From: Nocardia sienata NBRC 100364
GTDB lineage: Bacteria > Actinomycetota > Actinomycetes > Mycobacteriales > Mycobacteriaceae
Length of the DNA: 64,000 nt
Assembly: GCF_001613205.1 (NCBI RefSeq)
Contig: NZ_BDBX01000002.1
Location: forward strand, 1-64,000
Direction: 5' to 3'
Under the pieces are notes generated by a model. The model saw only the letters and a list, made by a program, of their open reading frames with translations, was not told where the DNA came from and made no database searches. Both the position numbers and the translations under genes were made by a program. Shown here one piece after another: positions 55,901 to 63,589 of this stretch; within the stretch, counting starts at the first letter, position 1; each line of letters starts with the position of its first letter.

Positions 55901-57079
55901 ATGGGTTTTGCGGAGATGCGCCGGTTCCGGAGTGATCCGTTGGATTTTCTCGAGAATCTGCGACGGACCAGCCCGGTAGAGGTGTTCGGGCTGCCGTGGG
56001 GCGGGTGGTGTGTCGGCGATACGGGTCTGGCGCTGACGGTATTGAGTGACCGCGCTTTCAATGCGGGAATGTCCGGGTTCTTCGGCTCTATGTTGCCTTC
56101 GCGGTCGGCTCAGGTCGGCTTCGGCCGCGCGGCGCGTGCGATTCTGCGGACGCGTACGCCCGAGTTTCGCGAGTCCCTGGCGGCGGCGGTGCTCGAAATG
56201 CCCTCGGTCACCCGCTGGCCTGCGGCCGGGGTAGAGCTGGTGTACCGGTGCACAGCGGACGTGTTGCTGCACCCCGACGGCTCTCCCGAGTTGCGGCGGT
56301 TACTGGAGCGAAATGCCCGCGTGGGCGCGCTTCGCCCGGCCCGAATGGCGCAGCGGGCGCGGGCGCAGCTGCTACGCGCCAAGCTGTCGACCGCTCTGGA
56401 CGAGGAGATCCGGGAACGGCGCAGTGCCGCCGGCCACGCCGCGGGAGCCGAACCACGGGATCTGCTCGATGCCGTGCTCGGTGCCTGTCCCGACGGCGTC
56501 GCCGAGGCAACGGTGGCGGAGCTGTATGTGCTGATGTTCCGATCCATTGTGGGACCGCTGGGCTACTCCCTCGCGTGGTCGTTGCTACTGGGCAGTCTCC
56601 ACTCTCCCGGCTCACCCTGGCCCTGGCCCGTCGACCGGGTGGTACGTGAGGCCCTGCGGCACCGGCCGGTCTCCTGGATGGTCAGCCGTCCCGTCCCCTG
56701 TCCCGCCGAGTTCGGTGGGATCGCCTTCCAGACCGGCGACATGCTGTCCGTCAGCCCCTACCTGATCCATCACGACAAAGAACACTGGACCAGACCGGGG
56801 GCATTCGAGCCCGACCGCTGGACACGACCGAGCGGTCACGGCCCGTATGTGCCCTTCAGTTCCGGCCCCTTCACCTGCGCCGGCGCCGCGGTCGCCCATG
56901 ATCTGGTCACCGATGCGGCCACCACCCTCACCGAGAACACCGCTCTGCGCGTCATCGGCGGCGGTGACACCCGCCCGATCGTGACCAATGCCGCGATCCC
57001 CAGGCCGTTCACCCTGCGGCGTACCGCCACCAACCCTGTCCGCGCCCGACCGAGCCCCAGGAAGGAGGTGACATCATGA
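55901..57079 (+). CDS. divergent cytochrome P450 coupled to a small peptide gene
   Basis: 392 residues, ATG with GAGAGGA upstream. The heme loop is VPFSSGPFTCAGAAVAHDL and the EXXR motif is in VVREALRHRPVSWMV. The I-helix region (YVLMFRSIVGPLGYSLAWSL) lacks the acid/alcohol pair used for oxygen activation in ordinary P450s. Its stop TGA overlaps the ATG of a 23-residue peptide gene within an excellent ribosome binding site (GGAAGGAGGTGACATC). P450s that crosslink aromatic residues in ribosomal peptides are encoded next to such tiny genes, so a peptide-modifying role is proposed. Confidence 0.83.
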   Translation: MGFAEMRRFRSDPLDFLENLRRTSPVEVFGLPWGGWCVGDTGLALTVLSDRAFNAGMSGFFGSMLPSRSAQVGFGRAARAILRTRTPEFRESLAAAVLEMPSVTRWPAAGVELVYRCTADVLLHPDGSPELRRLLERNARVGALRPARMAQRARAQLLRAKLSTALDEEIRERRSAAGHAAGAEPRDLLDAVLGACPDGVAEATVAELYVLMFRSIVGPLGYSLAWSLLLGSLHSPGSPWPWPVDRVVREALRHRPVSWMVSRPVPCPAEFGGIAFQTGDMLSVSPYLIHHDKEHWTRPGAFEPDRWTRPSGHGPYVPFSSGPFTCAGAAVAHDLVTDAATTLTENTALRVIGGGDTRPIVTNAAIPRPFTLRRTATNPVRARPSPRKEVTS

Positions 57080-57147
57080 TCAAGGCCTTGCGGTTCATCC
57101 TCACCAACAAGCCGACCCGTTCCTGGAACCCCGCCGAATACGGATGA
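57076..57147 (+). CDS. 23-residue peptide, candidate RiPP precursor
   Basis: Starts MIKALRFILTNK and ends RSWNPAEYG-stop. The ATG overlaps the stop of the preceding P450 (ATGA), and GGAGG lies seven bases upstream, the best ribosome binding site in this region. An amphipathic basic/hydrophobic N-terminal half would serve as leader and the polar C-terminal end with Trp and Tyr as core. Aromatic residues are substrates for P450 cross-linking. Too short for normal gene calling. Function inferred from coupling and composition. Confidence 0.65.
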   Translation: MIKALRFILTNKPTRSWNPAEYG

Positions 57148-57386
57148 TCCGGTGGGAACGGATGATTCTGCCACCGGCTGGATGGCTCGAACACCGCGAG
57201 CAAAGGTATGAGAGCCACCCGGTCAGTGATCCATTGCGATCTGACGCCACCGGTCCTGGCGCACCGCCATTGCCGACACTTCTGGCCGGCGTAGTAGGTA
57301 AGGGTGAGCGCCCAGGCCCCCGGGGCAGTCCCCGGCGGTTTCCTCGGCAGCCGGGCACTGCGTAGCCCGATCGAGAGGATCTGGAC
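57148..57386. other. region between peptide gene and flavin oxidase
   Basis: About 240 bases with GC-rich inverted repeats (for example GCCCCCGGGGC near 57330). No gene recognised. Confidence 0.3.
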
Positions 57387-58910
57387 TTGAGCGTATTCTC
57401 TCGCCGTGACCTGCTCAGGACGTCGGCCGCCGCCGGCGTCGGAGCGATCGTAGTTCCGGGCCTCACGGCTGCCGACACACCGGACACTGCGACTACGAGC
57501 GGCCCGGGAGTTGTGGCCGTGGGCCCCCCTGGTCAGAGTCCGGGATGCCCGCCCGCGACGCTGACCGGCCACATCGTCCGCCCCGGTGACCCGTCGTACA
57601 CCGAGGCGCGACTCGGCTGGGACCAGCTCTTCTCTCACTATCCGCTGGTCATCGTCTTCGCGCAGGAAACCCAGGACGTGGTGAACGCCCTCACGTGGGC
57701 GCGGCAGCACAATGTCGCGCTGCGGGTGCGCAGCGGCCGCCACGCCCTCGAGGGCTGGTCGAATGTCGACAACGGCATCGTGATCGATGTCAGCCGTTTG
57801 AAGTCGGTCCGGATCGACCCCGGCGCTCGTATCGTGACGGTCGGGGCCGGGCTGAACCAGCTGGAAACAGTGACGACGCTCGCGGAGCGGAACTTTGCGG
57901 TCACAACCGGAAGCGAGGGCAGCGTAGGCGTGTGCGGTGCGACGCTCGGAGGTGGCCTCGGACCCCTCAACCGTTGGCTCGGCATGGCCTGCGACAGCCT
58001 GATGGCGGCCGAAGTCGTCGTCGCGTCGGGTCACGACTGCGCCGAGGTGATCAACGTGGACTCGGAGCACCACTCGGACCTGCTCTGGGCGCTGCGCGGT
58101 GCGGGAAACGGCAACTTCGGGATCGTCACACAACTCACCTACCAGGTGTATCCGCTCGCGCATCTCGCCAATGTGCAGGCGACATGGGATGGATTGGGTG
58201 ACCTGTACGGGGTCTTCGACGCATGGCAGCGTACGGTGCCGTCCGCCGACATCCGTCTGGGATCCGAGCTCGAGATCCACAAGTCCCAGATCCTGCTGTC
58301 CGCGTGGCTTGCGGAGGGGGCGGCGGCACAGGCCAAAGAGATGCTGGCTCCGATCCTGTCGGTCGGCGCGCCCGATGTCACGGTGCAGGTCGGTAACTGG
58401 GGCGATATCTTTGCGGGAGCCCAGCTCCCGCTCGCGCAAGAGCCCGCGAACTGCAAGTTCTTCTCCCAGTTCGTCGAAGAGCGGTTCCCGAAGAAGGCCA
58501 TCGACATCATCGGCGACTTCATGCGAGACGCGCCCACAGAGCAGAGCAACTACTTCGTCGATGCCTTCGGTGGGGCGATCCGGCAGGAGCCCCGCGGTGG
58601 CACGGCGTTCGCGCATCGCGACGCGCTCTTCTACGGCGAGATCGGCGCGGCCTGGGGGATTCGTTCACCACAGCCGGGCGTCGGCGATCCGCTGACCTCG
58701 CAGGCCCAGGCCTGGATCGCCGAGTTCAGCCAGGCACTGCGGCCCTATGTGGACGGCGCCTACGTCAACGTGCCGAACGTCGGAACGCAGGAGTGGGAGA
58801 CCGCCTACTGGGGGAGTCAGCGCTTCGAGCGGTTGCGGAGGATCAAGGCGGACTACGACCCCCATAACGTCTTCCGGTACGAGCAGAGCATCCCGCCCGC
58901 GACACAGTGA
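57387..58910 (+). CDS. Tat-exported berberine-bridge-like FAD oxidoreductase
   Basis: 507 residues from a TTG with GAGAGGA upstream. Tat signal FSRRDLLRTSAAAGVGAIVV. The FAD domain carries His119 in RSGRHALEGW and Cys183 in GSVGVCGATLGGGLGPLNRW, the pair that binds FAD doubly covalently in berberine-bridge-like oxidases. The C-terminal BBE segment ends YDPHNVFRYEQSIPP. Such enzymes oxidise alcohols, phenols or C-C bonds with oxygen. It lies downstream of the P450/peptide pair and may act on the exported product. Confidence 0.9.
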   Translation: MSVFSRRDLLRTSAAAGVGAIVVPGLTAADTPDTATTSGPGVVAVGPPGQSPGCPPATLTGHIVRPGDPSYTEARLGWDQLFSHYPLVIVFAQETQDVVNALTWARQHNVALRVRSGRHALEGWSNVDNGIVIDVSRLKSVRIDPGARIVTVGAGLNQLETVTTLAERNFAVTTGSEGSVGVCGATLGGGLGPLNRWLGMACDSLMAAEVVVASGHDCAEVINVDSEHHSDLLWALRGAGNGNFGIVTQLTYQVYPLAHLANVQATWDGLGDLYGVFDAWQRTVPSADIRLGSELEIHKSQILLSAWLAEGAAAQAKEMLAPILSVGAPDVTVQVGNWGDIFAGAQLPLAQEPANCKFFSQFVEERFPKKAIDIIGDFMRDAPTEQSNYFVDAFGGAIRQEPRGGTAFAHRDALFYGEIGAAWGIRSPQPGVGDPLTSQAQAWIAEFSQALRPYVDGAYVNVPNVGTQEWETAYWGSQRFERLRRIKADYDPHNVFRYEQSIPPATQ

Positions 58911-59341
58911 TCGACCGTTCGCCCGAGCGGCGGGACAGCTCACAGAGGCTATCCGCCGCTACGTCAGAAGCAGTGAAGCGCGAAACCCGGCCGACACCGG
59001 TTCTGCCGGAAGATCCGTGAGCACCGTGCGCCTGGATCTACTGAGTACCGCTTTCGCCTCGCCGCGGCGAACCACCACAGGCCGGCAATCGTGTTGCTAC
59101 CCCGCCGCGAGCGTGTCCGTCGAGTCGTGGGGCGAGTCGCTGGAATACGCACGGCAAGCCTGCGGAAGTAGTTGCGGGCGAACACGGAACCATGCATTGC
59201 AGATCGAAAACAAAGTGACCAATCCGGCCGGTTGGTTCGGATCAGGCGTCTTCCTCGAGTAGTCTCGCCTCGGGCGTTCCGGCGGTGTCGGCAGAGCTGC
59301 CTCAGGGCGCCACATCCGCCTGCACATTTGGAGTAACACAG
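58911..59341. other. intergenic region before second EXXR-less P450
   Basis: Open frame from a GTG at 59018 runs to 59262 with mixed third-position bias. Its end (see the short peptide candidate) is lower in GC than the neighbourhood. No other gene seen. Confidence 0.3.
59197..59262 (+). CDS. possible 21-residue peptide upstream of P450
   Basis: A TTG with GGAA seven bases before it opens a frame reading QIENKVTNPAGWFGSGVFLE and then TAG, 79 bases before the P450 start. The C-terminal Trp-Phe-rich stretch would suit a P450 substrate, and TTG starts recur in this region. The ribosome binding site is weak and the frame can be read longer. Speculative. Confidence 0.25.
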   Translation: MQIENKVTNPAGWFGSGVFLE

Positions 59342-60601
59342 TTGATTTCGCCGCCGTCCGACGCCCAGTCCACCGCACTTCCGCTGGTCCACGGATCACC
59401 GCAGAGCACCGATGAACCCCGGGTTCCGTTCTACGCCGCGGAGATCGCCCAGGCACCGCACCGCGCATATCGCGAAATGCGCCGCCGATATGGCGCGTTG
59501 GTGCCGGTCGAGTTGGCGCCCGGCGTCCCGGCGACGCTCGTCGTCGGCTATCACACCGCTGTGCGCATCCTCAACGATCCTGAGCATTTCCCGGCGGATT
59601 CCCGTATCTGGCAGAAAGATATCCCGCGCGATTGCCCAGTCCTCCCTCTGCTGGAGTGGCGCCCATCAGCTGTCCGGAACTCGGGCTCCGTGCACGCCCG
59701 TTACCGGCAGGCAACCGTCGCCGGGGTGAACGGGGTCGATCTGTACTCGCTGCACAGCCGAGTGGAGAGGATCGCCGTACCGCTCATCAACGCGTTCTGC
59801 ACCGCCGGTTCGGCGGAACTCATCGAGCAATACGCGTTCCCGCTGACCTTCGCGCTCATCAACGACATACTGGGCTGTCCGGCCGAGATCAGTCGACGCG
59901 CGGCGGCGGGAATGGCCACGATGATCGAGGGATCGACAGCTGCCGCCGGCGAAGGCAATGCCATGCTGGAACAGGCCATGGCCGATCTGGTGCGCCTCAA
60001 AAAGACCGAGCCCGGTCAGGACATCGTCACCCGGATGGTGCAGGACCCGGCGAATCTGGACGACGAGGAGATGCTGCACAACGTATACAGCTTCTACGGA
60101 GCAGGGATCGAACCGCTGCAGAACTTGATCATCAATTCGCTCCGGCTGATACTCACCGACGAGCGCTTCGCGGGTGGTGTACTGGGCGGGAGCCTGTCGA
60201 CCCGCGACGCCGTGGACGAGGTGCTGTTCACCGACCCGCCGGTGGCGAACTACGCGATCTCCTTCCCCCGTCAGCCGGTGCTGATCGACGGCGTCTGGCT
60301 ACCCGCCCATCAGCCGGTGATGATCAGCCTCGCCGCGTGCAACAACGATCCGGCCATCGATACCGGGGCGTACACCGACAACCGTGCCCACCTCGCATGG
60401 AGTATCGGAGCGCATATGTGCCCGGCGAAAGAGGTGGCCTACCTGGTGGCGCAGGAGGCCATCGACCAGCTGCTCGACGCACTGCCCGAACTGCGCCTCG
60501 CCATACCGGCCGGGGAGCTCGCCTGGCGCCCCGGACCTTTCCAACGTGCGCTGACCGCACTGCCGGTGGAGTTTCCCGCATCCGCGCCGCTGACAATCTA
60601 G
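59342..60601 (+). CDS. second cytochrome P450 lacking the EXXR arginine
   Basis: 419 residues from a TTG with GGAG eight bases upstream; a GTG 57 bases earlier is open. I-helix SFYGAGIEPLQNLIINSLRL, K-helix AVDEVLFTDPPVANYA without the EXXR arginine, heme loop WSIGAHMCPAKEVAYLVAQ. Close paralogue of the P450 at 46909 over the whole length, with the same ribosome binding site layout. The heme loop lacks the usual GPH (here IGAH). Role unknown; CYP157-like. Confidence 0.87.
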   Translation: MISPPSDAQSTALPLVHGSPQSTDEPRVPFYAAEIAQAPHRAYREMRRRYGALVPVELAPGVPATLVVGYHTAVRILNDPEHFPADSRIWQKDIPRDCPVLPLLEWRPSAVRNSGSVHARYRQATVAGVNGVDLYSLHSRVERIAVPLINAFCTAGSAELIEQYAFPLTFALINDILGCPAEISRRAAAGMATMIEGSTAAAGEGNAMLEQAMADLVRLKKTEPGQDIVTRMVQDPANLDDEEMLHNVYSFYGAGIEPLQNLIINSLRLILTDERFAGGVLGGSLSTRDAVDEVLFTDPPVANYAISFPRQPVLIDGVWLPAHQPVMISLAACNNDPAIDTGAYTDNRAHLAWSIGAHMCPAKEVAYLVAQEAIDQLLDALPELRLAIPAGELAWRPGPFQRALTALPVEFPASAPLTI

Positions 60602-60889
60602 CCCGAAATCAGTCGCCCTCACTCTCGACCACCGCAGGCAACAGTGTCGCCGGTGGCTGCAAGACGGTGGAAGAAACCGTGATCGAATGCCCGACCTCCG
60701 TACTGCTCTCGTCGCTTCGGACAACGATCGCTTACGCCCGCCCGCTCTGGGCAACGGTTCGCCGGCCGATCATCGGTCGGAGACCGATCCGGGGACCACG
60801 CCGACCGTGGTCCCCGGATCGGCGGCATCGCGCTCCTCCTGCGGTCGGCGTGCGTTCTCGCCCGGCGCGGTGCTCGCTGCCACAAGCAC

Positions 60890-61843
60890 TCACGACACTT
60901 CGATCACGACCTTGCCGAGTGCATGCCCGGCTCCGATATACGCGAGCGCTTCGGGTACGTCGTCGAGCGCGAAGCGGCGGTCGATATGGATACGGGTTTC
61001 CCCGGCCGTACACAGATCGGCGAGCGGGGTGAAATGCGCCGGCCCCGGCTTCACCGCCAGTACTCCCAATCTCCGGCCCGTGAGCCCACCCACAACCGTT
61101 CCGGCCGTCACCAGCCTCAGCAGGGTCCTGGTGGTCCCGCCGACACAGCGGTACCGGCCACCTCGGGCGATCGCCCGGTGGTATGCGAACACAGAGCGTT
61201 GCGCGACGAGGTCGAGCACCAGGTCGTAGGTGCCGGCCCGGGTGAAATCCCGCTCGCGGTAATCGATCACCTCGTCTGCACCGAGCGACCGCATGAACTC
61301 GAGCTTTTCGCCATTGTCCACCCCGGTCACGTGCGCGCCCAGCCGTTTGGCGAGTTGGATCGCGAAAGACCCCGAACCGCCACCCGCACCGTTGATCAGC
61401 ACCGCATCGCCGGGACCGGCACCGGCGATGCCCTGCAGCGCGATCGCCCCCGCCTGTGGCAGTGTCGAGGCTTCGGCGAATGACAGCGAGTCGGGCTTGT
61501 GGGCCAAGACGGACTCCGGCGCCACGGCATACTCCGCGAAACCGCCCTTGAGCCCGAGATTATCGCCGTACACCGAATCGCCGGGCCGGAACCGGGTCAC
61601 GCCGGTTCCGACGGACTCGACGACTCCTGCGATATCGGAGCCGAGCACTCGACGTGCGGGTTTGCGCAGCCCGCCGATTCGTGCGTACAACGGTGTGCCC
61701 TGCAGGCACTCCCAGTCGGAGAGATTGAGCGATACGGCGTGGACCCGTACGAGCACTTGATCATCCGAGAGGTCCGGTATCGCGATCTCTTCGGCCGACA
61801 GCGTTTCGGGTCCGCCGTAGCGGTGGTAGGCGACGGCCTTCAT
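60890..61843 (-). CDS. NAD(P)-dependent alcohol dehydrogenase / quinone oxidoreductase-like
   Basis: 317 residues from the ATG with CAGGAAAACG upstream. GroES-like N-terminal half (AVSLNLSDWECLQG) and nucleotide site LINGAGGGSGSFAIQLAKRL. The zinc ligands of alcohol dehydrogenase are absent. Family members reduce quinones or enones with NADPH. It is divergent from the split-barrel protein gene, and two palindromes lie in the shared region. Confidence 0.85.
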   Translation of the reverse strand: MKAVAYHRYGGPETLSAEEIAIPDLSDDQVLVRVHAVSLNLSDWECLQGTPLYARIGGLRKPARRVLGSDIAGVVESVGTGVTRFRPGDSVYGDNLGLKGGFAEYAVAPESVLAHKPDSLSFAEASTLPQAGAIALQGIAGAGPGDAVLINGAGGGSGSFAIQLAKRLGAHVTGVDNGEKLEFMRSLGADEVIDYRERDFTRAGTYDLVLDLVAQRSVFAYHRAIARGGRYRCVGGTTRTLLRLVTAGTVVGGLTGRRLGVLAVKPGPAHFTPLADLCTAGETRIHIDRRFALDDVPEALAYIGAGHALGKVVIEVS

Positions 61844-62007
61844 ATCGTTTTCCTGTCCAGCGCTATCCGACCATCCGGCTTTCACTCAACATAGCGTCCG
61901 GGGTCGTCCGTGAGCACCTCCGCCGACGTTCGGTGCCCGGCTTGCCGGGTGACAGCGGCCGCACAACCTGCTGATTCGAGCACGCTCCCGCAGTGGCCAT
62001 CTCGGAA

Positions 62008-62022
62008 TCTAGCAACGCTAGA
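62008..62022. promoter_or_regulatory. palindrome TCTAGC-AAC-GCTAGA
   Basis: A perfect six-base-arm palindrome. It shares the core CTAGCxACGCTAG with a second site centred 50 bases away. Likely operator of an unidentified regulator between two divergent oxidoreductase genes. Confidence 0.6.
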
Positions 62023-62054
62023 CATGGCAGCGGAAGGGTGATACCGTTGCTCTT

Positions 62055-62075
62055 ATTCCTAGCGACGCTAGGAAT
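62055..62075. promoter_or_regulatory. palindrome ATTCCTAGC-GAC-GCTAGGAAT
   Basis: A perfect nine-base-arm palindrome, stronger copy of the site at 62008-62022. The centres are 50 bases apart, close to five helical turns, so two dimers could bind the same face of the DNA. Confidence 0.65.
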
Positions 62076-62160
62076 GGCGAGGCTTGGAACCCCGCAACGA
62101 ACGATCTCCGGCTGATCGCCGGGGCGCACCTGATATCGAATTCGCCGAGGAGTAACCGAT

Positions 62161-62559
62161 ATGACCTTCACCATCAATGAGCAGCAGTTCCTCGCGGAGG
62201 CCGGGATCGGCCGGCTGGCCACGGTGTCGCCCGACGGCGTGGTGCAGAACAACCCGACCGGCTATCGGGTGAACGCAGACGGCACGATCGACATCGGGGG
62301 CATGCAGATGCGTAACAGCCGGAAGTACCGCAATGTCGAGGCGGGCAGCCGGGTATCGTTCGTCATCGACGAACAAGTTTCAGTGGAGCCGTACGTGATT
62401 CGCGGCATCGAGGTCCGCGGCACCGCCGAGGCGCTCGATGACGAGGAGCCGCCGTTCCCGCCGCAGGAACGCGCGGTCATCCGAATCCACCCCGAACGGG
62501 TCATCTCCTGGGGCATCGATGGCGGATCCTTCGACTTCACCAGTCGCGGCGCCGAGTAG
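62161..62559 (+). CDS. PPOX-class (split-barrel) F420/FMN-dependent protein
   Basis: 132 residues, ATG with GAGGAG eight bases upstream. A split-barrel fold as in pyridoxamine oxidase-like F420-binding proteins: FLAEAGIGRLATVSPDGVVQ, GMQMRNSRKYRNVEAG and VEPYVIRGIEVRGTAEAL. These bind F420 or FMN and reduce or oxidise small molecules. F420 use is common in nocardiae and mycobacteria. Divergent from the quinone-oxidoreductase-like gene with strong palindromes between. Confidence 0.85.
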   Translation: MTFTINEQQFLAEAGIGRLATVSPDGVVQNNPTGYRVNADGTIDIGGMQMRNSRKYRNVEAGSRVSFVIDEQVSVEPYVIRGIEVRGTAEALDDEEPPFPPQERAVIRIHPERVISWGIDGGSFDFTSRGAE

Positions 62560-62592
62560 CCGGGTGTCGTGGACGATCCCATGGCCTACGCG

Positions 62593-63528
62593 CTAGCGTT
62601 TGCGCCCCCGCGCCGGCTTTTTCTTGGAAGGGATCGGCTTCCTCGTGGGCTGCGGTCGCTTCCCCGGCGAGCGCCGCTTCCGCGGTTCCGGTTCGGTGCG
62701 CTTTCCGGCGGAGGATCGGGAGCTGTTTTCCGAGCGGCCACGCACGATGCCGATGAATTCCTCGACCAGGTCGGTGGTCCGGGCCGACGGCCAGGCGAGG
62801 GCGATCTCGGTGTCGTCGGTGTCGGTCACTGTGCGGTAGACCAGATCGCGCCGGTGGTGCAGGCGAGCGATCGAATGAGGCACGATTGCTACACCCACTC
62901 CGGCGGCGACGAGTTCGATGGCGGCTGCGACGGCGTCGATATCGGCTGTGTCCTGCAGCCGCTCGTCCGCGAGATCGGCCATGCCGACCTCGTCGAACAG
63001 CGCGATCTCATGGTCCTTGGGCACCACGACGACGGGCAACTCACGGTAGAGCGGTATCGCGTTCATATCACTGCGGTCGATCGGCAAGCGGACGAAGCAC
63101 ATGTCGACCCGGCCCTCGCGCAGCGCCGGCTCCTGGTCGGCCTGGGCCACAGCGACCAGCTCGAGCGGGGTATCCGGGAACCGGCGGCCCCAGATCCGCT
63201 CCCATTTGGTGACGGTGACGCCGGGCACGAACCCGACCCGAAGCGAGGCGGGGGCAGCTACCGCTGTGGTGCCTGTATCGTTCTCGGCACGAGCGATGAT
63301 GTCGCGCGCTTCTCGCAGCAACTCCTGCCCCGCGTCGGTCAACCGGGTCGGCTGTGCTCCCGGCACGAACAGTTTTGTGCCGAGCTCGGTCTCCAGGTCG
63401 ATGACCGCGTGGCTGAGCTTCTGGCGGGAGATGTGCAACGCCTTCGCGGCGCGTGCGAAGTGCAGCTCCTCCGCGACTGCGGCGAACCAGCGCAGGCGCT
63501 GCACATCAATCGAGGGGAACCGGCTCAT
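62593..63528 (-). CDS. LysR-family regulator with basic C-terminal tail
   Basis: 311 residues from the ATG at SRFPSIDVQRLRWF; a longer frame upstream is open. The helix-turn-helix contains VAEELHFARAAKALHISRQK followed by LSHAVIDLETELGTKLF. The effector domain follows. The last 45 residues form a Lys/Arg/Pro-rich tail (EPRKRRSPGKRPQPTRKPIP), unusual for LysR proteins and likely to bind nucleic acid or another acidic partner. It might regulate the adjacent PPOX or DUF5997 genes. Confidence 0.87.
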   Translation of the reverse strand: MSRFPSIDVQRLRWFAAVAEELHFARAAKALHISRQKLSHAVIDLETELGTKLFVPGAQPTRLTDAGQELLREARDIIARAENDTGTTAVAAPASLRVGFVPGVTVTKWERIWGRRFPDTPLELVAVAQADQEPALREGRVDMCFVRLPIDRSDMNAIPLYRELPVVVVPKDHEIALFDEVGMADLADERLQDTADIDAVAAAIELVAAGVGVAIVPHSIARLHHRRDLVYRTVTDTDDTEIALAWPSARTTDLVEEFIGIVRGRSENSSRSSAGKRTEPEPRKRRSPGKRPQPTRKPIPSKKKPARGRKR

Positions 63529-63589
63529 ACCGGCAAGCGTATGGCACCGCGGAGTCCGGACCGGCTCGGCGGCCCGATACGCTGTTCCG

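Noticed and set aside
57009-58616. 535-residue minus-strand frame across the peptide gene and flavin oxidase
   Set aside because: Antisense to the BBE-type oxidase, which has both covalent FAD residues and a Tat signal.
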